From Clostridium_AD sp050717535 (GTDB lineage Bacteria; Bacillota; Clostridia; Clostridiales; Clostridiaceae), in the NCBI RefSeq assembly GCF_050717535.1, contig NZ_JBOITM010000069.1, forward strand, positions 48,463-112,462: DNA of 64,000 nucleotides. Reading direction: 5' to 3'. The first letter of the stretch is position 1. Each line of letters starts with the position of its first letter. The translations under genes and the position numbers were made by a program. The notes beneath the pieces were generated by a model that was given only the letters and a program-made list of their open reading frames with translations, was not told the DNA's origin and ran no database searches. This document shows, piece by piece, positions 16,223 to 25,332 of this stretch.

Positions 16223-18715
16223 ATGAAGAAGTGGTATGGAAAAACAATGACAAAAGTAGTGGAAGTTTTAGATTCAGACATTAAGCTGGGACTAAATGAA
16301 AATAAAATTGAACATATGAGAGAAACATATGGTGATAATATTATATTAAAGCCTAAAATAGAAAGCCTTTTAAATTTGATTATCAAGGAAATGGCGCAAT
16401 TATGGAATGTTATGTACACACTTTTTATCATTATGTTGTTTTTTAATAATTTATATACCATAGGGTATATTGCAACTTTTACTATGCTAGTTAGTTTTAC
16501 ATTATTAATACTTGGAGACTATAAAGAAGAAAAGAATTTAAAGGAAATTGATAATCTAAACGTACCTTTTGCACTTGTAATAAGAAGCGGAAAGAGATGC
16601 AAAATAGGATGTGAGGAAGTAGTAGTTGGCGATATAGTATTTTTAGAAAAAGGCAACTATGTTCCAGCAGATATTAGGTTAATAGAAACTCATGAGCTTG
16701 TGGTTAGACAAGTTGCCGTAACTGGTGAAAAATATGAGGTGGAAAAATACTCTATGAAGATAGAGGGAGAAATTATAAATCTTTCACAAATAAAGAATAT
16801 AGTTTTTAAATCTTCTGTTGTTACTGAAGGTTATGCTTCGGGGATAGTTATTGCTACTGGAATGGATACACAAATCGGTAAAATCTTAAAAGCATTACTG
16901 CAATATAAAAATGATAATAGATTCTTCAGCAAAAGTTTTGGTAAAATTGCAAACAAAGCAACTATAATTGCTATATTATCAGGGATACTCACTTTAGGAT
17001 TTACCTTATACAAAAAAATTGCTATTCATAAAATTATAAATGAGCTTATTTATATTTTTATGAGCTTTAATTTTCCTGTTATTATTATAATATTACTTTT
17101 GTTTTTTTATATTATATCAGCTGAATTTAAAAAGAAGAATATATACATAAAGGATATTTCTACTATGTTCTTTCTATCTAACATATCTGCAATATTTACA
17201 AAAAAGATAGGTGCTATTTCTGAGAATGAATTTATTTTAAGAAAAGTTTATTGTGATAATGGGTTTATTGATGTGGAAGACCAAGATGTTATCATTGGAG
17301 GTACATTAGAGCGAATAATTAGTATAGCCACACTTTGTGGCGATGCTAAGCTTTGTGCAGAAGGTGAACCATATGGAGGAAATTCTAATTCTATTGAGAA
17401 TTTTATGGAATATGCAATTTGTAAATTTTGTAGTGAAAATTTAAGGGAAAATAGTGAACTTCAGAAAGTGAGGGATAGAATTTTTGTAATACCCTATGAC
17501 TCTGATAGAAGGATTAAAACTGTTGTAAATAAGATGGAAGATAGATATAGAGCTAATGTACAAGGCAATCTTGATGGACTTCTAAATAAATGTACTCATA
17601 TATTGATTAATGGCATGGAAAAGGAAATTAAAGACACCGATATTGAAAATATAATAAATGTTCATATCAAAATGTCTAATAGTTCCTATAATGTCATAGG
17701 TCTTGGATATAGAAATTTCAATTATGAACCTAGTATTGATGAGAATATTGAAAGTAATTTAGTTTTTGTAGGACTTATGGGTTTTGAAAATCCTATAAAA
17801 AAAAGTGCTTATGCAGCCATAAAAACTTGTGAGGAACTTAATATTAGATTGATTATAGATGAGGGCGATAATAAATTAGCTTGTTTAGCTTTTGGTAAAC
17901 TTATAGGGCTTACGCATAAGAGTGAACAAATATTATCAGGAATAGAAATAGATTATATGAGTAGTGAAGAATTTGAAAAAAATATTGAGGGGGTTAGAAT
18001 TTTTTCTAAAATTTCTTCTAAACATAAAAATGAAATTGTTAATTTGTTAAATAATAGAGGATATTCTATTGCATCGCTGGGGGATAACACAACGGATTTG
18101 GAATACCTTAATAATTCTCGTATATCCATTTCCACGGGAAGTGAATGCAGCAATGTAGTAAGAAAACTTTCAAGTTTATATTTACAAGAAAATGATTTAA
18201 GTGAAATAATAAATTTAGTTCAGCATAGTAAAAAGATTATTAACTATATAAGTGAATTAGTTTTATTTTTGTGTGTAACGGGCACAAGTGAATTATTTAT
18301 AATATTAGTTTGCTTAATTACTAAGGGACAATTGCCATTCTCATTTATTGAAATATTATTTTTGAATTTTATAATTGTACCCTTTTGTGGGTTATCAATC
18401 TTATTGCAAAATAGGAATTCTGTGCAAAAAAATAAAAATATTGACTATCATTATATAAAAAGAGTTTCTATAGTGACTTCCCTTGCAACTTGTGGAATAT
18501 ATTTTTTAATTTTGATTTCTACAAGCATATTTTCTATTAATAATATAGAGCATATTAGCACTCTAATTTTTTCTCTATTCCAAAATCTATTCACCTTAAA
18601 ATTGCTATATGAAAAACGTTTTTCTAAAAATAAAATTTCTTATATTTTGATGTTATTTAATTTATTATTGCAAATTGCTTTTATTTTCATATGTTTTAAT
18701 AATTTTAATTTTTAG
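16223..18715 (+). CDS. Catalytically dead P-type cation ATPase homologue (pseudoenzyme)
   Basis: About 830 residues from ATG 16223 (an upstream ATG 16199 is possible; the numbers below use 16199). The overall architecture of a P2-type cation pump is kept: the N-terminal WYGKT/GLNENKI segment, membrane pairs near 60-105 and 250-310, an actuator-like domain (GDIVFLEKGNYVPADIRL), an N-domain remnant (YDSDRR) and a C-terminal membrane block at 680-838. Every catalytic motif is altered: DKTGT reads KKIGA (335-339, phospho-Asp to Lys), TGES reads TGEK (175-178), TM4 PEGL reads FPVI, DPPR reads NPIK, GDGVND reads GDNTTD (628-633), and TM6 NxxTDG reads NFIIV. The frame is uninterrupted. It cannot be phosphorylated in the known way. 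Confidence 0.9.
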   Translation: MKKWYGKTMTKVVEVLDSDIKLGLNENKIEHMRETYGDNIILKPKIESLLNLIIKEMAQLWNVMYTLFIIMLFFNNLYTIGYIATFTMLVSFTLLILGDYKEEKNLKEIDNLNVPFALVIRSGKRCKIGCEEVVVGDIVFLEKGNYVPADIRLIETHELVVRQVAVTGEKYEVEKYSMKIEGEIINLSQIKNIVFKSSVVTEGYASGIVIATGMDTQIGKILKALLQYKNDNRFFSKSFGKIANKATIIAILSGILTLGFTLYKKIAIHKIINELIYIFMSFNFPVIIIILLLFFYIISAEFKKKNIYIKDISTMFFLSNISAIFTKKIGAISENEFILRKVYCDNGFIDVEDQDVIIGGTLERIISIATLCGDAKLCAEGEPYGGNSNSIENFMEYAICKFCSENLRENSELQKVRDRIFVIPYDSDRRIKTVVNKMEDRYRANVQGNLDGLLNKCTHILINGMEKEIKDTDIENIINVHIKMSNSSYNVIGLGYRNFNYEPSIDENIESNLVFVGLMGFENPIKKSAYAAIKTCEELNIRLIIDEGDNKLACLAFGKLIGLTHKSEQILSGIEIDYMSSEEFEKNIEGVRIFSKISSKHKNEIVNLLNNRGYSIASLGDNTTDLEYLNNSRISISTGSECSNVVRKLSSLYLQENDLSEIINLVQHSKKIINYISELVLFLCVTGTSELFIILVCLITKGQLPFSFIEILFLNFIIVPFCGLSILLQNRNSVQKNKNIDYHYIKRVSIVTSLATCGIYFLILISTSIFSINNIEHISTLIFSLFQNLFTLKLLYEKRFSKNKISYILMLFNLLLQIAFIFICFNNFNF

Positions 18716-18859
18716 TAATATAATAGTCTTATTTTAGCTAATAAAAATAGTTATAATTCTAAAAAAATTCTAACAGTGTTAGAGAAATCAAAAACAAGTA
18801 GAAATACCCTGATTAATTTGAATACCTATTGGATAAAATAGAGTTGTGGAGGTGTGAAA

Positions 18860-19102
18860 ATGCTTGAAAATATATTTGAAACAAGGGTAATAGGGAGTAA
18901 TACTATCTTTTTAGATATGCCAGAAGAAGAGTATTTTGTTAATTATAATAATTTGTCAGAGTGTGCGGCGCAGGAAATTACTTGTAATTATTTTAAAATA
19001 AAAAATAAAACTGGAATACCTCATGTGAGACAAATTCATGCCACTCCTAATATCCATAGTGTTGAGATTATAATAGAAATAGAAGAGAATGGAACAAATT
19101 AA
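18860..19102 (+). CDS. Small hypothetical protein (80 residues)
   Basis: ATG 18860 with GGAGG 7 bases upstream (an in-frame GTG at 18854 overlaps the ribosome site). The product is 80 residues, acidic, with a DMPEEEYFVNYNN segment, two cysteines, and a strand-rich C-terminal half ending in VEIIIEIEENGTN. There is no signal peptide or membrane segment. I do not recognise the family. It precedes comEC by 42 bases and may be cotranscribed with it. Confidence 0.6.
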   Translation: MLENIFETRVIGSNTIFLDMPEEEYFVNYNNLSECAAQEITCNYFKIKNKTGIPHVRQIHATPNIHSVEIIIEIEENGTN

Positions 19103-19144
19103 TATGTTCATTTAGTAAATAAATTTTCAAGTTTATAGTTTATT

Positions 19145-20911
19145 ATGATTAGACCTTTAGTATATTATGCAATAACAATATTTATGGGATGCTTTACTTT
19201 TTTAATTTTAACTATTGATCCTATTTTAGGTGCAGTTATAGCTGCATCTTTTTTAGCTACAATGTATTTTACTATAGATAAAAAGTTCTTTTATTTAGTA
19301 TTGTGTTTTTTTGTTATAGGAGCTGCAAATTATTATGCTTATTTTAATATTAATTTACCGAATAAAGCAAACGTGAAAGTGAGAATTTCAGACAAAAGTA
19401 GTTATTATTGTTATGCAAAATATAATGGTAAAAAAATAGTTTTAGAGGGAGATATTTTCAAATTAACGGAAGGAAGAAATGTTTGGATAAGTGGGAATTT
19501 TCGAAAAATACCAATATATGAAAGAGGAATAGTAGGGACATATAAAGTTCACGAGTATAAAATATGCCATGAGGATTTAATATTTAAGATTGAAAATTTT
19601 AGAAGCAACTTATACCAAAAATTTTCGCCCATATTAGGAAAAGAAAAAGCAGCACTAGTTATGGGTGTATGTTTTGGAGATAGTGGATACATAGAAAAAA
19701 ATCAAAAAGAAGATTTTAAAAAATTGGGAATTAGTCATGTTATAAGTGTATCGGGACTACATATGTCAGTAGTATATAAAGTACTAGAAATTATTATTGG
19801 TTATAAAATTGCTATAGTATTTTCTTTTTTATATATGATATTTACAGGTGGGCAAGCATCTACTATAAGAGCTTTTATAATGATTTTTGTATTGAAAATA
19901 TCAAGTAAAGTTTATAAAAAATACGATAGTCTTTCTTCGCTTAGCCTAGCAGCAATTATTCTACTTATAATTAGACCTTTTTCTATTCTAGATATTGGTT
20001 TTATGCTTTCTTTTCTTTGCGTTCTTGGAATTATATTATTTAATAAAAAAATGAAAAAGGTGTTATACAAACTACCCTCTACTTTAAACCAGTCTTTTAG
20101 CTTAAGCATAAGTTCTCAAATATTTTCTTTGCCTTATGCAGTCTTTGCATTGAAAACTTTCAGTTTAGGTTTTATTTTTGGTAATTTACTGCTATTACCA
20201 TTTTACACGGTAGTTGTAATTCTTGGCAATATAGGTCTAGTGCTTAGTGGCATAAATGTATTGTTCAATTTAATAAATTATGGCTTATATACAGTTTTAT
20301 CAATTATAGAATTTATTCAGAAAATTTTAGAGGCATTGTTACCCGAAATAATTTACTTTTCTTATATAGAGAGCTTAGTTGTATTTGGGCTATATCTATG
20401 TTATCTTGGAAATAAAAGTGGACATAAGCAATTTAAACATGTTCCCCTTTGTGTTATTTTTATTATTGTATTTCAAAATTATAAAGTTTTTCCTGAGATT
20501 AGCTATATAAATATAAATAAAAATGATATAGTTTTAGTGCAATATAAAAAAAATACAATTGCCGTTTCTACGGGTAACATTAATGGTTCCAATATAAGAG
20601 TGCCTGTGAAAATAAATAGTGTGGTTTCTGGTTACGTAGGAGATTCAACTATTAACCTTGGTGGCGGATGTATATTAAGATTAATTAGTCATGGTAAGAA
20701 ATTAGAAGCACAAGTGTGTCTTTTGAAGAAAACTAATAATAGTGGTGCTAGTTTGCTATTTAATGATAATACGGTATTTAATGATACCAGTAAAGAAATT
20801 ACGGCATTTAGTAATATTGTAAAACTGAAATGGGATGATACGTTTGTACCTGCGGGCACAATAATAAATAAGTACATAATTATAGGGAATAGAGTTATAA
20901 AATTTTTATAG
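19145..20911 (+). CDS. comEC: ComEC/Rec2-type DNA-uptake channel protein without metallo-beta-lactamase domain
   Basis: 588 residues. N-terminal membrane segments (about 5-68) are followed by a soluble OB-like DUF4131 region (about 75-150), then the competence domain (about 160-420) with SHVISVSGLHMSVV (Ser-Gly-Leu-His at 203-206), TGGQASTIRAF and several membrane helices. The C-terminal about 150 residues are beta-rich and lack the HxHxDH signature of the metallo-beta-lactamase domain that ends most ComEC proteins of 750-800 residues. Family role: translocation of single-stranded DNA across the membrane in transformation. No other com genes are in view. The start has a weak ribosome site. 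Confidence 0.88.
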   Translation: MIRPLVYYAITIFMGCFTFLILTIDPILGAVIAASFLATMYFTIDKKFFYLVLCFFVIGAANYYAYFNINLPNKANVKVRISDKSSYYCYAKYNGKKIVLEGDIFKLTEGRNVWISGNFRKIPIYERGIVGTYKVHEYKICHEDLIFKIENFRSNLYQKFSPILGKEKAALVMGVCFGDSGYIEKNQKEDFKKLGISHVISVSGLHMSVVYKVLEIIIGYKIAIVFSFLYMIFTGGQASTIRAFIMIFVLKISSKVYKKYDSLSSLSLAAIILLIIRPFSILDIGFMLSFLCVLGIILFNKKMKKVLYKLPSTLNQSFSLSISSQIFSLPYAVFALKTFSLGFIFGNLLLLPFYTVVVILGNIGLVLSGINVLFNLINYGLYTVLSIIEFIQKILEALLPEIIYFSYIESLVVFGLYLCYLGNKSGHKQFKHVPLCVIFIIVFQNYKVFPEISYININKNDIVLVQYKKNTIAVSTGNINGSNIRVPVKINSVVSGYVGDSTINLGGGCILRLISHGKKLEAQVCLLKKTNNSGASLLFNDNTVFNDTSKEITAFSNIVKLKWDDTFVPAGTIINKYIIIGNRVIKFL

Positions 20912-20926
20912 GGTTGGAGGAATATT

Positions 20927-21961
20927 TTGATTAATTTAATGGATTTAGAAAAAAAGTTAAAGAAAAATGAATTAGATAATTGTTATGTGTTTTGCGGAGC
21001 GGATGAAAAATTAATAAAACAACATGTTAAATTTATCACGAGCAAGGTACTAAAAAGTGATTTTATAGATTTAAACTATGCCAAGTTTGATGGTGGTAAA
21101 ACTGATTTTGAGACAATTATTGACTCTTGTGAAACCATGCCTTTTATGAGTAATAAAAAAGTAGTGGTGGTATATAGAGCATCGTTTTTAGAGGATAGTG
21201 GCGCAGGTAAGAATTCAGGGGATTCGAAAAATGACAATTTTGCACTGCTAAACGAATATTTAAAAAATCCAGCACCCCAATGTATTTTGATTATATATTA
21301 TGTATTTTCAAGTGATAGAGAGAAACCTAGCAATAAAATTAAAAAATTAGAAAAAAAATCATGTGTTATTAAAGTTGATAAACTAAAAGGTGATTCTCTT
21401 CAAAAAAAATGTAAGGATTTATTTGAAAGTGCTGGTAAAAAAATCGGAAAAACTGAACTTATACTATTTTGCTCCAATGTAGACAATAATATGGATATTA
21501 TATTAAACGAAGTAGAAAAACTAATTTCGTTTGCACAGGGAAGAGAAATTACAAAAGAAGATATTTTGGCTATGATGCCCCAAAAGAGTGAAAATGATAT
21601 TTTTAATTTAGTTGATTATTTGTCGCAGAAAAATATAAAAAGAGCTTTAGACATCTTAAATGAGCTTATATATAAAGGTGAAAAAATTCCGTTTATCTTA
21701 TTTATGATAGCTAGGCAATTTAATCTTCTATTTAATATTAAATTAGGCATAGAAAGTGGGAAAGGAAAAGAAACTTTGGCAAGTGAGTTAAAACTTCATC
21801 CTTATATATGTGAAAAAATGATTTCACAGAGTATGAAATTTACACTAAAGGGATTAAGGAGAAATATTGGACTATGTGTTGAAACAGAAAAAGCACTGAA
21901 AAGTACTTCTACTGACAATAAGATAGATATTGAAGTCTTTATGATAAAGACAGTTATGTAA
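20927..21961 (+). CDS. holA: DNA polymerase III subunit delta
   Basis: 344 residues from TTG 20927, chosen because GGAGG lies 6 bases upstream while the in-frame ATG 20939 is too far. The N-terminus has NELDNCYVFCGADEKLIK, the modified P-loop region typical of delta. The domain II/III sequence SENDIFNLVDYLSQKNIKRAL matches the HolA family. It is the clamp-loader wrench that opens the beta clamp. The comEC-holA-rpsT(reverse)-gpr-spoIIP order is common in clostridia, which supports the call. Confidence 0.95.
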   Translation: MINLMDLEKKLKKNELDNCYVFCGADEKLIKQHVKFITSKVLKSDFIDLNYAKFDGGKTDFETIIDSCETMPFMSNKKVVVVYRASFLEDSGAGKNSGDSKNDNFALLNEYLKNPAPQCILIIYYVFSSDREKPSNKIKKLEKKSCVIKVDKLKGDSLQKKCKDLFESAGKKIGKTELILFCSNVDNNMDIILNEVEKLISFAQGREITKEDILAMMPQKSENDIFNLVDYLSQKNIKRALDILNELIYKGEKIPFILFMIARQFNLLFNIKLGIESGKGKETLASELKLHPYICEKMISQSMKFTLKGLRRNIGLCVETEKALKSTSTDNKIDIEVFMIKTVM

Positions 21962-21969
21962 CAAAAAAC

Positions 21970-21998
21970 AAATAACCGGTGCTTGTCACCGGTTATTT
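21970..21998. terminator. Bidirectional terminator between holA and rpsT
   Basis: AAATAACCGGTG and CACCGGTTATTT form a perfect 12-pair stem with a 5-base loop. It separates two convergent genes. Confidence 0.9.
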
Positions 21999-21999
21999 A

Positions 22000-22272
22000 T
22001 TATGCCGTTAAACTTAAATTGTTTAACTTAGTTGCAAGTCTTGACTTTCTTCTTGCTGCTTTATTGATGTGAAGAATTCCTTTTGTTACAGCCATATCTA
22101 AAGCTTTAACCACGTTTGCATATGTAACCTTAGCTTCTTCAACATTGCCAGTAACGACAGCTGCTTCGAATTTTTTTACCTTAGTTTTTAAAGCTGATTT
22201 AATCATTGTATTTCTCTCTGTCTTAACTAGAGTAACTTTAATTCTTTTTTTTGCTGATTTAATATTTGCCAT
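22000..22272 (-). CDS. rpsT: 30S ribosomal protein S20
   Basis: 90 residues from ATG 22272, which follows GGGGGGTG on the minus strand. The basic N-terminus MANIKSAKKRIKV and the three-helix lysine-rich body (LHINKAARRKSRLATKLN) are diagnostic of S20, which binds 16S rRNA early in assembly. An upstream in-frame start at 22392 overlaps the promoter and is not used. As usual, the gene stands alone and antiparallel to its neighbours. Confidence 0.97.
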   Translation of the reverse strand: MANIKSAKKRIKVTLVKTERNTMIKSALKTKVKKFEAAVVTGNVEEAKVTYANVVKALDMAVTKGILHINKAARRKSRLATKLNNLSLTA

Positions 22273-22363
22273 TTGTTTTTCACCCCCCTTTGTATTTAAT
22301 CCGTATCTGCAATCTTGGGGAAAACTGCATACGAGTCTATTTAATAGACAATAGACAATTGAT

Positions 22364-22392
22364 ATTATAACATTAAATTTAAAGCACATCAA
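22364..22392 (-). promoter_or_regulatory. Sigma-A promoter of rpsT
   Basis: Reading the minus strand: TTGATG, 17 bases, TATAAT. The implied leader is about 85 bases and contains a small GTCTAT/ATAGAC hairpin at 22335-22349. Confidence 0.75.
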
Positions 22393-22512
22393 GTGAAATT
22401 TATCCTATATGTAGAAATTCTAATATAATGGTAGTTAAAATAAATAATTTTAAAAGAATAGGAAATAATTATTAGGAAAAGCTAATATTAAAAATCTAGT
22501 TGAGGTGAAATT

Positions 22513-23487
22513 ATGATAAGTATAAGAACGGATTTAGCTGTGGAAGCTAAGGAGATATACAGTGCAGAAAACAATGGCGAGATTCCTGGCATTGATGTAG
22601 ATGAGTATAATGAAGGTGATATTAAAATCACTAATGTAAAAATAGTAAGCGATGTTGGAGAAAAAATGATGGGAAAACCAAAAGGTACATATATAACTAT
22701 TGATATCCCAGAATTTGTTCACTATGATGGTGAAGCTATGGATAGAGTTAGTGTTGTAATGGGAAAGGTACTGAAACCCTTAATAAAATTAGAAGATAGT
22801 ATGACAGCTCTTGTGGTTGGACTTGGTAATTGGAATGTAACTCCTGATGCTATAGGTCCAAAAGTTGTTTCAAAAATAATGGTTACAAGGCACTTGAAAG
22901 AATTAGTACCGGACTCCATAGATGAAGGTATAAGGCCTGTATGTGCTATATCTCCTGGGGTACTTGGAATAACCGGTATGGAAACTAGCGAAATCATTAG
23001 AGGTATAGTGGAGAAGATAAAGCCTAATCTAGTAATTTGTATTGATGCCTTAGCTTCAAGAAAAATGGATAGGGTAAATAGAACTATACAAATAGGTACT
23101 TCTGGAATTTCCCCAGGAGCTGGCATAGGAAATCGAAGAATGCAAATAAATGAGCAAAGCCTTGGAGTGCCTGTTATTGCTATTGGAGTTCCAACAGTAG
23201 TGGATGCAGCAACTCTAGCAAATGATACCATTGATTTAGTGCTTGATGAGATGATTAGAACGGCAAGTGCAGGTGGAGAATTTTACAATATGCTTAAGTC
23301 CATTGATAAGGAGGAAAAACAAAAAATGATCACTGAGATATTAAATCCTTATGTTGGTAATCTTGTAGTTACACCAAAGGAAATTGATATGGTTATAAAT
23401 TCTCTTTCTAAAATCATTGCGAGTGGTGTTAATATAGCCTTACAGCCAGCACTAGACCTGGAGGACATAAATAAGTTCTTAAACTAG
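22513..23487 (+). CDS. gpr: Germination protease GPR (spore endopeptidase)
   Basis: 324 residues. The start SIRTDLAVEA matches the GPR propeptide/processing region, and VVGLGNWNVTPDAIGPKVV, GVLGITGMETSEII and CIDALASRKMDRVN are the conserved blocks of peptidase family A25. It degrades the small acid-soluble proteins of the spore core during germination. RBS GAGGTG precedes ATG 22513. Expression in the forespore is expected from family knowledge; I could not see a convincing sigma-G promoter. spoIIP follows about 130 bases later. Confidence 0.95.
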   Translation: MISIRTDLAVEAKEIYSAENNGEIPGIDVDEYNEGDIKITNVKIVSDVGEKMMGKPKGTYITIDIPEFVHYDGEAMDRVSVVMGKVLKPLIKLEDSMTALVVGLGNWNVTPDAIGPKVVSKIMVTRHLKELVPDSIDEGIRPVCAISPGVLGITGMETSEIIRGIVEKIKPNLVICIDALASRKMDRVNRTIQIGTSGISPGAGIGNRRMQINEQSLGVPVIAIGVPTVVDAATLANDTIDLVLDEMIRTASAGGEFYNMLKSIDKEEKQKMITEILNPYVGNLVVTPKEIDMVINSLSKIIASGVNIALQPALDLEDINKFLN

Positions 23488-23615
23488 AATTACCAATAAT
23501 ATACTAGTAATAAATCACTATATCCCCTCATATATAATGTAAAAGGCATCTGAAGAAAAACGGGTCAGCGTTTTGATAGTTATTTTTGAAGATGCCTATG
23601 CGAGGGGAGATAAAA

Positions 23616-24788
23616 ATGAGTTACAGAGGTATAAATTTTAAAAGATTGAATAAGAAGTTGCACAGTGGAAAAACAAGTTTACCTAAATATAATAGTAAAA
23701 AAGGTACCAATGTTAAAGCGTTTTATAGTATTTTCACCCTGCTTCTTATTTTTTTATTTGGATCTATTTTACCCAAAAGTGTTAAAGCCTATGGCGAAGG
23801 TAATTATCAGAACTATTTTTATGTTAAGGCTATTAATAATACCTTATCTGTAATTAATGCTTCAAAAACTGAAGGGAAAGTGGCAGATAATGAAACTAGC
23901 ATTAAATATGCAGTGTTATCTATTTTAGGGGTAGATATCTTAAATCCTATATCAATAATTGCAAAAGAAATTTCGTATTTAAATATTAATGAAATTATCC
24001 CTGATTTACATGTAGAAAATAATAGCAGTGAAGTAAACAGTTTAAAAACATTTATACTTAATCCTTTTAGTTTAGGAGAAAATCAGGTAAGCAAAAATCA
24101 AGCTACAACTCAAAAGTCTAATGTAGTATCAAGCTTATATGATCCTGCTTTGAAAAAAACTTTAAATAATGCTAAGCCTGAAGTATTTATATATCATTCT
24201 CATACCTCCGAAGCTTATCTAGCTTCGGACAAGGATACAACAAAAGTTGACAGTAGTTCGGATGTAACAAGAAATGTAACTGCTGTAGGGGATGTAATAG
24301 AGGAGGAATTAGAAAAAAATTATGGAATTGCAGTTATACATGATAAAACTGTGAATGATAAAGGCGATTATAACGGAGCCTATAAAAAATCTGGAGTTAC
24401 CTTAGATAAGTATTTAAAGGAGTATGGAAATTTTAAATTAATTATAGATTTACATAGAGATAGTGCAAAGACCGTCACTACTAAGTTAAATGGTGAAGAC
24501 GTTGCGAAATTTATGTTTGTAGTGGCACAGAAAAACCCTAGATATGCAAAGCAAAGGAAACTAATAGATTCAATGATAAGCACATCAAACAAACTATTCC
24601 CAGATCTTTTATATCCAAGGGAGATATATACTTATGATTGGGGAATAGGTTTTTATAATCAGAATAGAAGTGATAATGCGGTATTAATAGAAGTAGGCTC
24701 AGACGGTAACACTATTCAAGAAGCAAAAAATACTGGTAAGTATTTAGCAAGAATTATTGCAGAGCAAATAAATGGTAAAAGTGAATAA
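23616..24788 (+). CDS. spoIIP: Stage II sporulation protein P
   Basis: 390 residues from ATG 23616, chosen because AGGGGAG lies just upstream (ATG 23586 precedes that site). A membrane anchor lies near residues 36-56, followed by an extracellular domain with the amidase motifs VFIYHSHTSEAYL (His/Glu zinc ligands), IIDLHRDSA and VLIEVGSDGNTIQEA. It cleaves septal peptidoglycan together with SpoIID and SpoIIM during engulfment. A structured leader with AGGCATCT/AGATGCCT arms (about 23545-23596) precedes it. Confidence 0.93.
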   Translation: MSYRGINFKRLNKKLHSGKTSLPKYNSKKGTNVKAFYSIFTLLLIFLFGSILPKSVKAYGEGNYQNYFYVKAINNTLSVINASKTEGKVADNETSIKYAVLSILGVDILNPISIIAKEISYLNINEIIPDLHVENNSSEVNSLKTFILNPFSLGENQVSKNQATTQKSNVVSSLYDPALKKTLNNAKPEVFIYHSHTSEAYLASDKDTTKVDSSSDVTRNVTAVGDVIEEELEKNYGIAVIHDKTVNDKGDYNGAYKKSGVTLDKYLKEYGNFKLIIDLHRDSAKTVTTKLNGEDVAKFMFVVAQKNPRYAKQRKLIDSMISTSNKLFPDLLYPREIYTYDWGIGFYNQNRSDNAVLIEVGSDGNTIQEAKNTGKYLARIIAEQINGKSE

Positions 24789-24873
24789 TTTATTTTAAAA
24801 AGTGCATCCTTACTAAGAGGAAGATAATAATTAATAGCTATTATCTATCGGTTAGAATTAGGAGGCATTTTTT

Positions 24874-25131
24874 ATGAGGGAAAAAGGTAGAATTAAATTT
24901 ATTTTTGTGATTTTTGTTTGCTTTTTTATATTTATCTATGGATTTATTCAGGTTAACATTACTAAGCCAGAACTTGTAAGGAAAAAATCAAAATTTATAA
25001 TGGAATTATCAGTAGTGCCCATTGATTTTAGAATAGAGACGGTGGATTATGTTTTTTATCTAAATAGTAAAATTATAGATAGCATGAAAGACAAATGCGT
25101 AAATGCATATAATGAAATAATTTCAAAATAA
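24874..25131 (+). CDS. Small membrane-anchored hypothetical protein (85 residues)
   Basis: ATG 24874 follows TTAGGAGGC. The product has a basic N-terminus, one strongly hydrophobic helix (about 9-27, rich in Phe and Ile) and a soluble tail of about 55 residues with no cysteine pair or obvious motif. It is probably a single-pass membrane protein, between spoIIP and lepA on the same strand. A sporulation role is possible from location only. I do not recognise the family. Confidence 0.65.
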   Translation: MREKGRIKFIFVIFVCFFIFIYGFIQVNITKPELVRKKSKFIMELSVVPIDFRIETVDYVFYLNSKIIDSMKDKCVNAYNEIISK

Positions 25132-25173
25132 TTGGATAAAGTGAAATAAAATATATCATTAAGACACTTTGTA

Positions 25174-25204
25174 TTGACAAAGTCCCAGATATTTATGATA
25201 TAAT
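25174..25204 (+). promoter_or_regulatory. Candidate promoter of lepA
   Basis: Perfect TTGACA and perfect TATAAT with a 19-base spacer and a TG one base before the -10 box. The spacing is slightly long. It gives a leader of about 120 bases before lepA. Confidence 0.6.
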
Positions 25205-25332
25205 TTAAAGTGGTTTGTGAAAAACAATATGCTTTATTCAAATAAAAACAAATAATAATGGAGTATAAAGTATATTTAGGTTATGCTAAAGAGAATAATT
25301 TAATTCATATACAATAACGGGGGTAAAAATTA

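Noticed and set aside
22000..22392. S20 starting at 22392
   Set aside because: The extension covers the rpsT promoter and leader and is not S20-like. ATG 22272 has a strong ribosome site and the family N-terminus.
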